Shown here one piece after another: positions 33,622 through 43,008 of a stretch of 64,000 bases of DNA. Made by a program: the position numbers and the translations under genes. The stretch covers positions 1-64,000 of the forward strand of contig JADGRA010000066.1 of NCBI GenBank assembly GCA_017881265.1. The letters are read 5' to 3'. Numbering within the stretch: the first letter of the stretch is position 1; every line of letters begins with the position of its first letter. Origin of the DNA: Myxococcaceae bacterium. GTDB lineage: Bacteria; Myxococcota; Myxococcia; Myxococcales; Myxococcaceae. Below the pieces are notes generated by a model, which saw only the letters and a list, made by a program, of their open reading frames with translations, was not told the origin of the DNA and searched no databases.

Positions 33622-34161
33622 GTGGCGGACGTCCCGCACGAGAGTGGAACTGGCACACCGCGCACGACGGAAGTGCCCGAGGCGCTGGTGGACTGCCACC
33701 ATCGACTGCGGAAGGTGACGGCGCTGGCGGTGGCGCTCGGCCAGGGCCCAGCTGCCCCAGCGGAAGAAATCCGTGACGTGGTTTCCAAGGTGCACAAGTA
33801 CTTCACCGTGGCGCTCCCGCTGCACGAGGAGGACGAGGACCGTTCCCTCTTCCCGCGCCTCCTCGAAGCGGCGCCGGAGCTCGCACCCACCATCGCCCTG
33901 CTGCGAGCGGACCACCACCGGCTGGCGCCGCCGGTGGCGGCGCTGGTGGCCCTCTGCGGCCAGCTGCAAGGCGGGCAGGAGCTGCCGAGCCAGCTCGCCG
34001 GTGCGCTGGCCGCGACCGCGCAGGCCGTGGCGGCCAGCTGGCAGGACCACCTCGCCATCGAGGAGCGCGAGCTCTTCCCCGCGGCGCGCCGGCTGTCGTC
34101 CGCGGTGCGGACGGTTATTGCCGAGGAGATGCGGGCGCGCCGCGCCCATCTTCCTGCGTGA
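33622..34161 (+). CDS. hemerythrin-like domain protein
   Basis: A 179-residue four-helix protein with the spaced His/Glu ligands of a diiron site: CHHRLRK near 26, HKYFTVALPLHEEDED near 55-68, RADHHRL near 95 and WQDHLAIEERELFP near 140. Hemerythrin HHE domains bind or sense O2, NO or peroxide at iron. GTG 33622 starts it. The stop overlaps the GTG of the next gene (GTGA), so translation is coupled to a small membrane protein. Confidence 0.88.
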   Translation: MADVPHESGTGTPRTTEVPEALVDCHHRLRKVTALAVALGQGPAAPAEEIRDVVSKVHKYFTVALPLHEEDEDRSLFPRLLEAAPELAPTIALLRADHHRLAPPVAALVALCGQLQGGQELPSQLAGALAATAQAVAASWQDHLAIEERELFPAARRLSSAVRTVIAEEMRARRAHLPA

Positions 34162-34607
34162 GCACCACTCGCCGCCTGCCCTTCGCCGTCGTCTGCCTGC
34201 TCTGGGCGGGCATCGTCATCGGCATCTCCTTTATCGAGGCCCCGGTGAAATTCCGGGCGCCGACGCTCACCCGCACCGTTGCTTTCGACGTCGGGCGCAC
34301 CGTCTTCGCTGCCTCTCAGTGGGTCCAAGCGGCCCTGACCGCGCTCGCAGTGGGGACGGCACTCTTCGGCCGGGTGCCTCGCTGGGCGTGGGTGTGTCTC
34401 GTCCTCGGCGCCGGGGCGCTCGGCGTGCAGATGGGGTGGCTGTTCCCGGTGCTGGACGCCCGCGCCCAAACCGTCATCTCGGGCGGCGTCCCCACCGGCG
34501 CCAACCCCCATGCGGCCTACGGCGTCCTCGAGGTGCTGAAGCTGCTGGCGCTGGTGACGGGTGCGGTCCTGGCGCTGAGGACCGCCAGGCCGGGCGCGGC
34601 GGCCTGA
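34158..34607 (+). CDS. four-helix membrane protein coupled to the hemerythrin gene
   Basis: A 149-residue integral membrane protein with about four helices (FAVVCLLWAGIVIGISFI, WVQAALTALAVGTALFG, WAWVCLVLGAGALGVQMG, VLKLLALVTGAVLAL). The first loop EAPVKFRAPTLTRTVAFDVG is a distinctive motif seen in a family of unknown function. GTG 34158 overlaps the hemerythrin stop, implying the proteins act together or in fixed ratio. A membrane partner for an O2- or NO-binding hemerythrin is an attractive but unproven idea. Confidence 0.8.
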   Translation: MSTTRRLPFAVVCLLWAGIVIGISFIEAPVKFRAPTLTRTVAFDVGRTVFAASQWVQAALTALAVGTALFGRVPRWAWVCLVLGAGALGVQMGWLFPVLDARAQTVISGGVPTGANPHAAYGVLEVLKLLALVTGAVLALRTARPGAAA

Positions 34608-34661
34608 GGCGCGGGCGCCGTCTACAGGCTGCGGGCGCCGGCGTCGCCGGCGGAAGGCCTT

Positions 34662-35165
34662 CTACCGAGAGCGCCGCGCCTTCTTGCGCGCGGGACGCTT
34701 GGCGCCCCGGCGCGTCGCCGGCTTGGCCTTCGCCACCTTGCGACGCCGCTTGGCCGGCGCTGACTTCGCGGCGCTCTGGAAGTACTTCTTCATCGGCCGG
34801 AAGTAGAAGGCAGACCAACCCGCCTGGTAGTCGCCCTCCTGTCCGGAGGGAATCTGGGCGTGCACCACCGTCAGCCGCGTCCCCCCGCGTGCCGCCTCGA
34901 AGAGCACCTCCACCCGCGAGTCGGGCGCCCCGGCGGGAAAGTCGGTGGTGCGCCAGGCATGGACAATGCGCTCGCCGGGGACGAGCACCAGGTACGTCCC
35001 CTGGATGTAGCCCTCCCACGCGGTGAAGGCCCCTCCGGGGCGCGGCTCGGAGGTGGCCAAGCCGCCACCGGTGAAGGCCGCATGCCTCCGGGGGTCGAGC
35101 CAGGCGCGGTAGACGGTCTCCGGCTGGGCCGGCACCACGGTGGACAGTTTGAACCCGTTGGACAT
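34662..35165 (-). CDS. AHSA1/SRPBCC protein with histone-H1-like basic tail
   Basis: A 167-residue protein. Residues 1-~128 are an AHA1-type SRPBCC domain (STVVPAQPETVYRAWLDP, GGAFTAWEGYIQG, HAWRTTDFP, then GWSAFYFRPMKKYF). Residues 131-167 are almost only Lys, Arg, Ala and Pro (KRRRKVAKAKPATRRG and then a run to KKARRSR), like the AKP repeats of histone H1 and bacterial H1-like proteins. The tail could bind DNA, RNA or acidic partners. ATG 35165 follows GAGGAGG, and a longer start at 35222 is not needed. It is a single gene convergent with the membrane protein. Confidence 0.88.
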   Translation of the reverse strand: MSNGFKLSTVVPAQPETVYRAWLDPRRHAAFTGGGLATSEPRPGGAFTAWEGYIQGTYLVLVPGERIVHAWRTTDFPAGAPDSRVEVLFEAARGGTRLTVVHAQIPSGQEGDYQAGWSAFYFRPMKKYFQSAAKSAPAKRRRKVAKAKPATRRGAKRPARKKARRSR

Positions 35166-35288
35166 ATCCGCCTCCTCTCGGCGGAAGGACTCTAGCCCAA
35201 GCCGGCGGGCCCGCTCGCCCAAGGGGCCCGGGCGGGGTGCGACGCGCCCGCTTGGGAACGGCCCTTTGCGCTACCATGCGGAAGCAGA

Positions 35289-35798
35289 ATGGCTGCGCCC
35301 ATCCGCACCGAGCGCCTCGTCCTGCGGGAGCCCGAGGAGGCCGACCTCCCGAGCCTCGTCGCCATCCTGCGGGAGCCGGAGGTGGCCCGCTGGTGGCCCG
35401 GTTTCGACGAGGCGGAGGCGCGACGGTCCCTGCTCGGCCGGGACGACATCACCGTGCTCGCCATCGAGTACGAGGGGCGCCCCATCGGGGCTCTTCAATT
35501 CTACGAAATGACCGACCCCAGCTACCGCCATGCCGGGGTGGACCTCTTCCTCGCCTCCTCCTGGCAAGGGCAGGGCCTGGGCAGCGAGGCGGTGAAGGGC
35601 CTGGCGCGGCACCTGTTCGAGTCTCGCGGCCACCACCGCGTCGTGATTGACCCGGCCGCGGAGAATCTCCGTGCCATCCGCGCCTACGAGCGCGCCGGGT
35701 TCCGCCAGGTGGGCGTGATGCGCCAGTACGAGCGCGGCCCCGACGGCCGGTGGCACGACGGGGTGATGATGGAGCTGCTGAAGGACGACCTGCGCTGA
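35289..35798 (+). CDS. GNAT acetyltransferase, AAC(6')-like
   Basis: A 169-residue GNAT enzyme. The acetyl-CoA pyrophosphate loop is SSWQGQGLGSEAVKGL, and the C-terminal motif is ENLRAIRAYERAGF. The N-terminus RTERLVLREPEEADLPSL and substrate strand YRHAGVDLFLAS resemble aminoglycoside 6'-N-acetyltransferases of the AacA4/RimJ-like type. Resistance is possible, but many such proteins acetylate other amines. ATG 35289 is the start, with only weak ribosome-site support. It is a single gene convergent with the metal RND operon. Confidence 0.85.
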   Translation: MAAPIRTERLVLREPEEADLPSLVAILREPEVARWWPGFDEAEARRSLLGRDDITVLAIEYEGRPIGALQFYEMTDPSYRHAGVDLFLASSWQGQGLGSEAVKGLARHLFESRGHHRVVIDPAAENLRAIRAYERAGFRQVGVMRQYERGPDGRWHDGVMMELLKDDLR

Positions 35799-35802
35799 GG
35801 CG

Positions 35803-38800
35803 TCAGGGCGCAGCCGCCGGCTCGAGCGGAGGGGTGGCCGCGTCAGGTCCGGGCGCCGCCTCGCGCCGCCGATGGGCCAGCACCAGCAACGCCGGCTGAA
35901 GCAGGCGAGGCACCACCGCCAGGATGAGGGCCCCGCCGATGACGACGATGGCCAAGGGACGCTGGGTTTCCGAGCCGATGCCGTGCGACAGCGCGGCCGG
36001 CGTGAGTCCGAGCATCGCCACCGACGTCGTCATCAGCACCGGGCGCAGCCGGCGCTCCGCGGCCAGCAGGGCCCCGTCCTCGACGCTGTGGCCTTCGGCC
36101 CACAGCCGCTGGGCGTAGGTGACGACAATCAGCGCGTCCTGCACCGCGATGCCGAAGATGGAGATGAAACCCATGGCCGCGGAGATGGAGAAGTTGGTGC
36201 CACTGACGAGGAGCGCGAGCACCCCGCCACTGATGGCCACCGGCAGTCCCACCAGGACGATGAGGGTGTCCACCCAGCTCTTCACCGAGGTGTAGACGAG
36301 GAACGCGATGAGCAGGACGGTGAGCGGGACGATGACAGTCAGCCGCTGGTTGGTCTCCTTCAGCTCATTGATTTCGCCGGCCCACTCCAAGTGCGTGTCG
36401 TAGGGCAGACGCACCGACCGCTCGATGGCGGCCCGGGTCTCCTCGATGGTCGAGGCGAGGTCGCGGCCGCGCACCGAGAACTTGACTGGGACGTAGCGCT
36501 GCTGGTCCTCGCGGTAGATGAGGCTCGGCCCCTCCTCCTCGCTCACCTGCGCCACGGTGCCCAGCGGCACGGTGGTGCCGTCCGGGGTGGGCACCGGAAT
36601 GTTGCGGATGGCGGCCAGGTCCTTGCGGTCCTCCTGCCGCCAGCGAACCGTGAGGTCGAAGTGCCGCTCCCCCTCGTAGACCTGCGTCACCGCCTGGCCG
36701 CCGATGGCGGCCTGCACCACCGCGCCCACGTCGCCGGCGTTGATGCCATAGCGTCCACAGGCGGCGCGGTCCGGGGTGATGCGCACGTTGGGCTGCCCGA
36801 GGGAGCGGAAGATGCCTAGGTCCTCCACGCCTCGCACGCCCCGCATTACCTGGAGAATCTCCTGTGCCTTCTGCTCGTCGACCTTGATGTCGGGACCCAC
36901 CACCTTGATGGTGTTCTCCCCCTTCACCCCGCTCATCGCCTCCTCGACGTTGTCGGCGATGACCTGGCTGAAGTTGAAGACCACTCCGGGGAACGCCGAC
37001 CGCAGGGCGCTGGCGAGCTCGTCGGTGAGCTTGTCCTTCGTCATCCCCTTGCGCCACTGGGAGCTCGCGGCCAGAGGCGCGAAGAGCTCGATGTTGTAAA
37101 AGCCCACCGGGTCGGTGCCATCATCGGGGCGTCCGAGCTGCGACACCACCGTCGCAATCTCCGGCCGCCGGCGCCGCTCGGCGGTACACGCCTCCTCGGT
37201 GGTGCACCCAAGGACGAGCCGCCGCATCTTGCCCACCGCCCGCGCCGATTCGTCGAGGGAGACGGACACCGGCAGGGAGGCGCGAATCCAGAAGTTCCCC
37301 TCCTCCAGCTTGGGCATGAACTCCCGTCCCAGGGTCGGGCTGAGCAGCCCGGCCAGGAACACCGGAACCACCGCCACCGCGATGGCCCAGCCCTTGCGGC
37401 GGATGGCGAAGGCGAACAGCGGCCGGTAGACGCGGTCGAAGAAGCGCATCAACCAGTTGGAATGCATCTCCTCCTCGCTGAGGTGCGGTCGCGGCTCCAC
37501 CTTGAGAAAGCGCATGGCCAGCACGGGCGTCAGCGTCAGGGCCAGGCACAGGGCTCCACCGATGGCAAAGGCATAGGTGTGGGCCATCGGCGCGAAGATG
37601 ACGCCCGCTACGCCGTTGAGGGTGAAGAGGGGGACGAAGGCGGTGGCGATGATGAGCGTGGAGAAGAAGAGGGGCGAGCTGATTTCGCCGGCAGCGGCGG
37701 CGATGTTGCCCGCACGGTCCAGGCCCGGAAGGGGCTGGGACAGGCGGCGGAAGATGTTCTCGACCATGATGACTGTCGAGTCGACGACGATGCCGAAGTC
37801 GACCGCGCCCAGCGAGATGAGGTTGGCCGGCGTCCCGGTGGCCACCATGCCGATGAAGGCCACCAGCAGTGCCAGGGGGATGTTGATGGCCGTCACCAGG
37901 GCCGCCCGCACGTGCCCGAGGAACGCCCACAGGACGAGACTGACCAGCACCATCCCCACCAGCAGATTTTCGAGCACGGTGTGGGTGGTGGTCTCCACCA
38001 GGTGCGTCCGGTCGTAGTAGTTGACGATTTGCATCCCGGGCGGCAGCAGGTGCAGCGCGCGAATCCGCTCCACCCGCTCGTGAATGCCCTTCAGCGTGCT
38101 GAGCGACTCCCCGCCGTAGCGCATCAGCACCGTGCCCTGGACGATGTCCGGCTCGTCGTCGCGGCCGACGATGCCGAGCCGCGGAGCAGCACCAACCTGC
38201 ACGTGCGCCAGGTCCCCCACCCGCACCGGCGTCCCGTTCTTCTCGGCGACGGTAATCTCCTGGATGTCGCGCAGGTTGCGGATGAGTCCCGTCCCCCGCA
38301 CGTTGAAGGCCTGCGTGCCGACGTTGAGGGTGCCGCCCCCGACATTCTGGTTGGCGTTGCCGATGGCGTTGATGACTTGCGTCAGCGTGACGCCCTCGCC
38401 CTTCAACCGGAAGGGGTCGAGCTCCACCTGGTACTGCCGCGTCAGCCCTCCGAAGCTGACCACGTCGATGACGCCCGGGACCAGGCGCCACTGCTTCTCC
38501 ATTATCCAGTCCTGCGCCGTCTTGAGTTCCTCGAGCGAGTAGCCCGGTCCCTTCAGCTGGTAGCGGTAGAGCTCGCCGATGGCATTCCAGGGCGACAGCT
38601 GGGGGGTGAGGTTGCCCGGCAGGCTGACGAAGCTGAGGCGGTTGAGGACGCGCTGCTGGGCCGTGTAGTAGTCCGGCGTCCAGGTGAAATAGACCTTCAC
38701 GTCTGACAGGCCGAACAGCGACTGCGAGCGGATGTGGTCCAGGTCGACGATGCCGCTCAGCCCGACCTCCAGGGGGATGGTGACGTAGCGCTCGACCTCC

Positions 38801-38976
38801 TCGGCGCTCAGCCCGAAGGGCTGGGTGATGACCTCGACCATGGGCGCAACGGGGTTCGGGTAGGCCTCGACGTCGAGGCGGCGGTAGGCGAGCAGGCCCA
38901 CCACCACCAGCGCGATGGCCAGCACGACGATGATGGTCGACAGCCGCAACGAGGCGGCAACCAGTTTCTGAATCAT
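35803..38976 (-). CDS. heavy-metal efflux RND transporter (CzcA/CusA family)
   Basis: A 1057-residue inner-membrane RND pump with twelve helices and two large periplasmic loops. The start (IIVVLAIALVVVGLLAYRRL and the downstream VEAYPNPVAPMVEV) is typical of the HME subfamily. In helix 4 the proton-relay motif reads VDFGIVVDSTVIMVEN, keeping both Asp and the Glu of the divalent-cation pumps (CzcA/CnrA type), so Zn, Co, Ni or Cd are likelier than Cu. The periplasmic methionine pairs of CusA are not evident. It exports metal ions with the adaptor and channel encoded upstream, starting 12 bases after the adaptor stop. Confidence 0.93.
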   Translation of the reverse strand: MIQKLVAASLRLSTIIVVLAIALVVVGLLAYRRLDVEAYPNPVAPMVEVITQPFGLSAEEVERYVTIPLEVGLSGIVDLDHIRSQSLFGLSDVKVYFTWTPDYYTAQQRVLNRLSFVSLPGNLTPQLSPWNAIGELYRYQLKGPGYSLEELKTAQDWIMEKQWRLVPGVIDVVSFGGLTRQYQVELDPFRLKGEGVTLTQVINAIGNANQNVGGGTLNVGTQAFNVRGTGLIRNLRDIQEITVAEKNGTPVRVGDLAHVQVGAAPRLGIVGRDDEPDIVQGTVLMRYGGESLSTLKGIHERVERIRALHLLPPGMQIVNYYDRTHLVETTTHTVLENLLVGMVLVSLVLWAFLGHVRAALVTAINIPLALLVAFIGMVATGTPANLISLGAVDFGIVVDSTVIMVENIFRRLSQPLPGLDRAGNIAAAAGEISSPLFFSTLIIATAFVPLFTLNGVAGVIFAPMAHTYAFAIGGALCLALTLTPVLAMRFLKVEPRPHLSEEEMHSNWLMRFFDRVYRPLFAFAIRRKGWAIAVAVVPVFLAGLLSPTLGREFMPKLEEGNFWIRASLPVSVSLDESARAVGKMRRLVLGCTTEEACTAERRRRPEIATVVSQLGRPDDGTDPVGFYNIELFAPLAASSQWRKGMTKDKLTDELASALRSAFPGVVFNFSQVIADNVEEAMSGVKGENTIKVVGPDIKVDEQKAQEILQVMRGVRGVEDLGIFRSLGQPNVRITPDRAACGRYGINAGDVGAVVQAAIGGQAVTQVYEGERHFDLTVRWRQEDRKDLAAIRNIPVPTPDGTTVPLGTVAQVSEEEGPSLIYREDQQRYVPVKFSVRGRDLASTIEETRAAIERSVRLPYDTHLEWAGEINELKETNQRLTVIVPLTVLLIAFLVYTSVKSWVDTLIVLVGLPVAISGGVLALLVSGTNFSISAAMGFISIFGIAVQDALIVVTYAQRLWAEGHSVEDGALLAAERRLRPVLMTTSVAMLGLTPAALSHGIGSETQRPLAIVVIGGALILAVVPRLLQPALLVLAHRRREAAPGPDAATPPLEPAAAP

Positions 38977-38988
38977 CTGGCTTGCGCC

Positions 38989-40119
38989 CTAGGTCACACC
39001 GGAGAGGAGAAGCGCGCCGTCGACCACCACCGTCTCGCCTTCCTTGAGGCCCGACAGCACCGGGTAGAGGTCTCCCGAGACGTCCTCCTGCACCGACACC
39101 CGCCTCCGCTCGAAGCGCAGCCGGCGGTCGGGGGATTCGCCGAGCGCCACGTAGACGACGGTCTGGTCTCCCAGGTGCAAGAGCGCGTTCCGCGGAAGCG
39201 CCACCGCAGCCGGGAGCACCAGGGGGATGGAGACAGTGGCGTACATTTCGCCCTTGAGGAGGCGCTCCGGGTTGGCGACCCGGATGCGGACCTTGGCGGT
39301 GTGGGTGGTCGGGTCCAGCGCCGGGGACACCCAGTCCACCTTCCCCGAAAACACCTTGTCCGGCGCGCTCACCACGCGCACCTGCACCTCGACGCCAACC
39401 TTGACCGCCGGCACCTCCTGCTCGTGCAGGTCACCAATGACCAGGACCTGGTCCAGCTCCCCGACGGTGAACAGCTCGACCGCCGTCCCTCCGCCATACT
39501 GCCCCTGGACTTCCATGCCGGGGTTGGCGTTGCGCGCCACGACTTCGCCGTCGATGGGAGCCCGCAGCACATAGTCCTCGGCGCCGAGCTCGGTGCCTGC
39601 CCGCAACAGGCGTGCCTTGCCCTCTGCTCGCTGTAGCTCGGCCTTGGCTTGCTTGAAGTTGTTCTCGGCACCTTCCAGGTCCCGGAGCGGGCCGGCATGC
39701 GCCTCGTAGAGCTCCTTCTGCCGCTGGTACTCCCGCTGGCTCGCATCGACGTTGGCGCGCGCCTTCACCACGTCTGACCAGGCGGAGCCGATGTCCGGCG
39801 AGGAAATGAGCGCCAGGGGCGCCCCGCGCTGCAGCCGGTCCCCAGGCCCGGCGAGCAGCTTCACCACCCGGCCACTCACCGGGGAGAAGACGTGGCTGAT
39901 GCGCAAGTCGTCGAAGGCCACCCGGCCGCCGACGCGCAGCGCGTCCGGAATTTCTTGCGTGCGCATCACGGCGAGGCGAAGCGCGCTCGCCTGCTCGGCG
40001 GAGAGCCACACCTGGTTGTCCGGTGGCTGCAGGGCCGGCGTCTCGGCAGGCGCACGGTGGCAGCCCGGCGTGCCCAGTCCGAGCAGCAGTCCAGCGAGAA
40101 GCACGAACGAACCCTTCAT
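38989..40119 (-). CDS. RND metal efflux periplasmic adaptor, lipoprotein
   Basis: A 376-residue membrane fusion protein. The N-terminal lipobox (LLGLGTPGC, Cys ~20) predicts lipid anchoring. The barrel-sandwich halves are GRVAFDDLRISHVFSPVSGR and DYVLRAPIDGEVVA, separated by a helical hairpin (~105-175), and the beta-barrel part has VLVIGDLHEQEVPAV. The adaptor links the RND pump to the outer-membrane channel. Its ATG overlaps the stop of the TolC-like gene (ATGA), a tight three-gene operon of channel, adaptor and pump. Confidence 0.92.
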   Translation of the reverse strand: MKGSFVLLAGLLLGLGTPGCHRAPAETPALQPPDNQVWLSAEQASALRLAVMRTQEIPDALRVGGRVAFDDLRISHVFSPVSGRVVKLLAGPGDRLQRGAPLALISSPDIGSAWSDVVKARANVDASQREYQRQKELYEAHAGPLRDLEGAENNFKQAKAELQRAEGKARLLRAGTELGAEDYVLRAPIDGEVVARNANPGMEVQGQYGGGTAVELFTVGELDQVLVIGDLHEQEVPAVKVGVEVQVRVVSAPDKVFSGKVDWVSPALDPTTHTAKVRIRVANPERLLKGEMYATVSIPLVLPAAVALPRNALLHLGDQTVVYVALGESPDRRLRFERRRVSVQEDVSGDLYPVLSGLKEGETVVVDGALLLSGVT

Positions 40120-41453
40120 TGCAGCGTCCTTCCAACGGCCTGTTCGAGCCGGAAAACCGAGGTCCAGTAGTCCCCAAGGTTGGACTGAGCCTCGAAGGCG
40201 ATGGCGCGGAACGTCCGCTGCGCATCGAGCAACTCCAGAAGCGAGGCGGCGCCCTTCTGGTACTGAATCCCCACCAGGTCCCGCGCTCGCCGCGCACGGG
40301 CTAGGATGCCGCTGGTGCCCACCATGCGCTGGGCGCGCTCCAGCGCGATGCGGTAGCCGGCGAAGGCGGCTTCCACGTCCGACACCACCTGCGCTTGCGC
40401 TTTGGCCCGGCTGAGCGCTTGGGTGCGCGCGTCGGCCTCGGCGCGGCGAACCTCGCCCTGCTGCTGGTAGAAAATGGGCAGCGTCAGGCTGAGTCCGAAG
40501 GTGATGGTGGGCGGCGTGATGGCCGTCGGCCCAGTGCCCTGCTGCGCGTAGTTGACCGAAAGCGCAATGTCCGGGAAGACCAACCGGTACGCCAGGTGGA
40601 CGGAAGCCTCGGCCCGTTCCACCTGCGCCTTGGAGGCCTGCAAGTCGGGCCGTCCCTCCAGGGCGTCGGCCAGCAGCGTCTCGGCGGTGGCCCCCGACAG
40701 GCCGGGGAGTTCGACCGCCACCATTAGCTCCGGCGCCTCCACCCGGAAGTCCGGGACGGCGGAACGAACCCCGAGCAAGAAGGCCAAGCCCAGCTTGGCC
40801 GTGCGCAGCTGCAGCTGGGCCGTGGCCACCACCTGCTGCGCCTCCAGGGCGTCCGTCTCCACGCGCGCGACGTCGGCTTCGGAGACGGCGCCACTCCGGT
40901 AGCGGACGTTCATCAGCTCGCGCAGCTTGGCCGAGTCGTCGGCCGCCTCCTGGGCGGTGAGGAGGCTCTGCTGCGCGGTGAGTGTCTGCACGAATTGCTG
41001 CTTCACCAGGGCGATGCCGGTGCGTTCGGCGTCGGCCCGTCCAAGGTGCGCGGCCTTGAGCGCGGCGTGGGCAACGTCCAGGCGAAGCCCACGCTTTCCA
41101 GACAGCGAGTCCTCGATGGCATTCTGGTCCCCGAGGCCGACGCTGAAGGCGGCCGGGGGGATGAAGTTGCAGCCGTCGGTGCACACCCAGGACTTGCCGA
41201 ACGTCCCAAGCAGAGACGGGTTGGGAACGGCGCCGGCCACGTCCACGTCCCCCTCCGCGCTTTGCACGGCGGCCTCGGCCAAAAGGACGTCCAACCCCTG
41301 CCGCCGGAAGAGGGATGTGGCCTCGGCCAGCGTCAGCACGCTGGGCAGATTCGGCGGCGCAGGCGGGGGCACCGGCTCCGCGCCAAGCCCAGTACCGGCA
41401 GCAAGCAGCAGCGGGAGGCAAGGCCACAGCAATGTCTTGAGGCGGCGACGCAT
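40116..41453 (-). CDS. TolC/CzcC-like outer membrane channel of the metal efflux system
   Basis: A 445-residue outer-membrane efflux protein with a signal peptide (LLWPCLPLLLAAGTGLGA, cleavage ~25). OEP repeats are seen at LTLAEATSLFRRQGLDVLLA and VRYRSGAVSEADVARVETDA, then GRPDLQASKAQVERAEAS and KGAASLLELLDAQRTFRA. A four-Cys-free barrel and coiled-coil layout is expected; two nearby Cys (WVCTDGC) are unusual and could form a disulfide. ATG 41453 is chosen over an upstream start because the signal peptide begins there. It is the first gene of the metal operon, divergent from aquaporin. Confidence 0.9.
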   Translation of the reverse strand: MRRRLKTLLWPCLPLLLAAGTGLGAEPVPPPAPPNLPSVLTLAEATSLFRRQGLDVLLAEAAVQSAEGDVDVAGAVPNPSLLGTFGKSWVCTDGCNFIPPAAFSVGLGDQNAIEDSLSGKRGLRLDVAHAALKAAHLGRADAERTGIALVKQQFVQTLTAQQSLLTAQEAADDSAKLRELMNVRYRSGAVSEADVARVETDALEAQQVVATAQLQLRTAKLGLAFLLGVRSAVPDFRVEAPELMVAVELPGLSGATAETLLADALEGRPDLQASKAQVERAEASVHLAYRLVFPDIALSVNYAQQGTGPTAITPPTITFGLSLTLPIFYQQQGEVRRAEADARTQALSRAKAQAQVVSDVEAAFAGYRIALERAQRMVGTSGILARARRARDLVGIQYQKGAASLLELLDAQRTFRAIAFEAQSNLGDYWTSVFRLEQAVGRTLQ

Positions 41454-41669
41454 GGGGAAAGCATGGCAAGAGCAACGCCGGTGCCAGGCGGTCGCTCGAA
41501 TCCAACCCGCTGAAATCGCTACACCCAGTGCCGTCCGGGACACGGAGTGAAAGAAACTGCATTGCAAATTTCATGAAGTCCCCCGCCCGTCTTTCAGCGT
41601 GGCGTAGTTCGACGGTGCGGGGTAAGCCGAGCAGCGTCGCTGTCTTTTTCCGGGAGGGGGTTGCTCGCC

Positions 41670-42368
41670 ATGTCCATCAGCAAGCGTGCTGCGGCGGAGT
41701 TCATCGGAACGTTCTGGCTGGTGCTGGGTGGCTGCGGCAGCGCGGTCCTCGCTGGGGCCGTTCCCCTGGGCATTGCCTTCGCCGGCGTCTCGCTGGCCTT
41801 TGGCCTGACGGTGCTCACCGGCGTGTATGCCCTGGGCCACATCTCCGGGGGCCACTTCAACCCGGCCGTCTCGGTGGGCCTGTTGGTGGCGAAGCGCTTC
41901 CCCGGCAAGGACCTCGTCCCCTACATCATCGCCCAGGTGGCCGGCGCGGTGGCGGCCGCTGCCGTCCTCTACGTCATCGCCAGCGGCAAGCCCGGCTATG
42001 AGCTCGGACGCTTCGCTGCCAACGGCTACGGGGAGCACAGCCCGTTCAGTTACGCCCTCCCCGCCGCGCTGGTGTGCGAGGTGGTGATGACGTTCATGTT
42101 CCTCATCGTCATTCTTGGCGCCACCGACGCGCGGGCCCCCAAGGGCTTCGCCGGCCTGGCCATCGGCCTGGCCCTGACGCTCATCCACCTCATCAGCATC
42201 CCCGTCACCGCCACTTCGGTGAACCCCGCCCGCAGCACAGGGCCGGCCCTCTTCGTGGGCGGCTGGGCGCTCTCGCAGCTGTGGCTGTTCTGGGTGGCGC
42301 CTATCGTCGGGGCGGCTCTGGCGGGTGTCGTCTACCCGGCACTCGCCGGCGAGGACCGCAAAGGCTGA
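41670..42368 (+). CDS. aqpZ: aquaporin Z-type water channel
   Basis: A 232-residue six-helix channel with both half-helix NPA motifs: [18 protein letters not shown] near 62 and [15 protein letters not shown] near 187. The His (VYALGH...; LTLIHLIS) and Arg (NPAR) of the aromatic/Arg filter match AqpZ. It passes water for osmotic balance. ATG 41670 follows GGGAGGGGG. It is divergent from the metal efflux operon across ~215 bases, a region with A/T-rich patches (around 41560-41580) suited to promoters. Confidence 0.94.
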   Translation: MSISKRAAAEFIGTFWLVLGGCGSAVLAGAVPLGIAFAGVSLAFGLTVLTGVYALGHISGGHFNPAVSVGLLVAKRFPGKDLVPYIIAQVAGAVAAAAVLYVIASGKPGYELGRFAANGYGEHSPFSYALPAALVCEVVMTFMFLIVILGATDARAPKGFAGLAIGLALTLIHLISIPVTATSVNPARSTGPALFVGGWALSQLWLFWVAPIVGAALAGVVYPALAGEDRKG

Positions 42369-42531
42369 CGTCGCAGCGGGCCGTCCGCTGGCGCCCCGCC
42401 TGCGTTCTGAAACCGTTCCATCCCGCTGGCCGTAGTACGCCACGGGGCGGTGGTGCCCCCTGTGTTACCGTCCCGTAAGGGAGAGTCGGGCGCTCCGCGA
42501 GAGGCCGGCACCCTCCGCCAGAGGCAGGACG

Positions 42532-43008
42532 ATGCTCGACGTGCGGTCCCTCTTTCTGGCGCTCGCGCTGTCGGCGGCGTGCGCGGCGACGTCCCCCTCG
42601 CCAGACGGCCTCGCAGCCAAGGTGACGTCTGCCCCCCCGGCCGGGCCCACGCTGTACCAGCGCCTGGGCGGACGCGACGTCATCGACGCCTTCGTCGCCA
42701 CGATGGTGGCCAACGTCGGACGGGACCCCCGCATCCAGCTGCGGTTTGTCTTCACGGACCTCGACGGTCTGCGCGGCCACCTCTCCGAGCAAATCTGCGA
42801 AGCCACCGGAGGCCCATGCAAGTACAGCGGGAAGGCGATGAAGCCGCTGCACGCGGGCATGCACGTCCAGAACGCCGACTTCGACGCCATGGCCGAGGAC
42901 CTGGTGGCTGCTCTCAACGCGCACGGCATTGGAGCCGCCGAGCAGAAGGAGCTCCTCGCTGCGCTGGGCACCATGCGCCCGGACATCGTCGAGGCGCCCC
43001 CACCGTGA
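42532..43008 (+). CDS. group 1 truncated hemoglobin, lipoprotein-like
   Basis: A 158-residue globin. The signal sequence ends in a lipobox-like LSAAC (Cys ~17), predicting export and possible lipidation, unusual for a truncated globin. The domain shows YQRLGGRDVIDAFV, FTDLDGLRGHLSEQICEATGG, and the proximal-His region PLHAGMHVQNADFDAM. Group 1 globins bind O2 and NO. It is the first gene of three linked by overlapping stop/start codons (GTGA at 43005), so it is probably coexpressed with the RDD kinase and the YceI-cytochrome. Confidence 0.88.
   Translation: MLDVRSLFLALALSAACAATSPSPDGLAAKVTSAPPAGPTLYQRLGGRDVIDAFVATMVANVGRDPRIQLRFVFTDLDGLRGHLSEQICEATGGPCKYSGKAMKPLHAGMHVQNADFDAMAEDLVAALNAHGIGAAEQKELLAALGTMRPDIVEAPPP

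Noticed and set aside
41538-41600. A/T-rich patch between the metal efflux operon and aqpZ as a metal-regulator box
   Set aside because: Partial palindromes (TGCATTGCA and TTTCATGAA) are present, but neither matches a known MerR or ArsR operator well enough to call.
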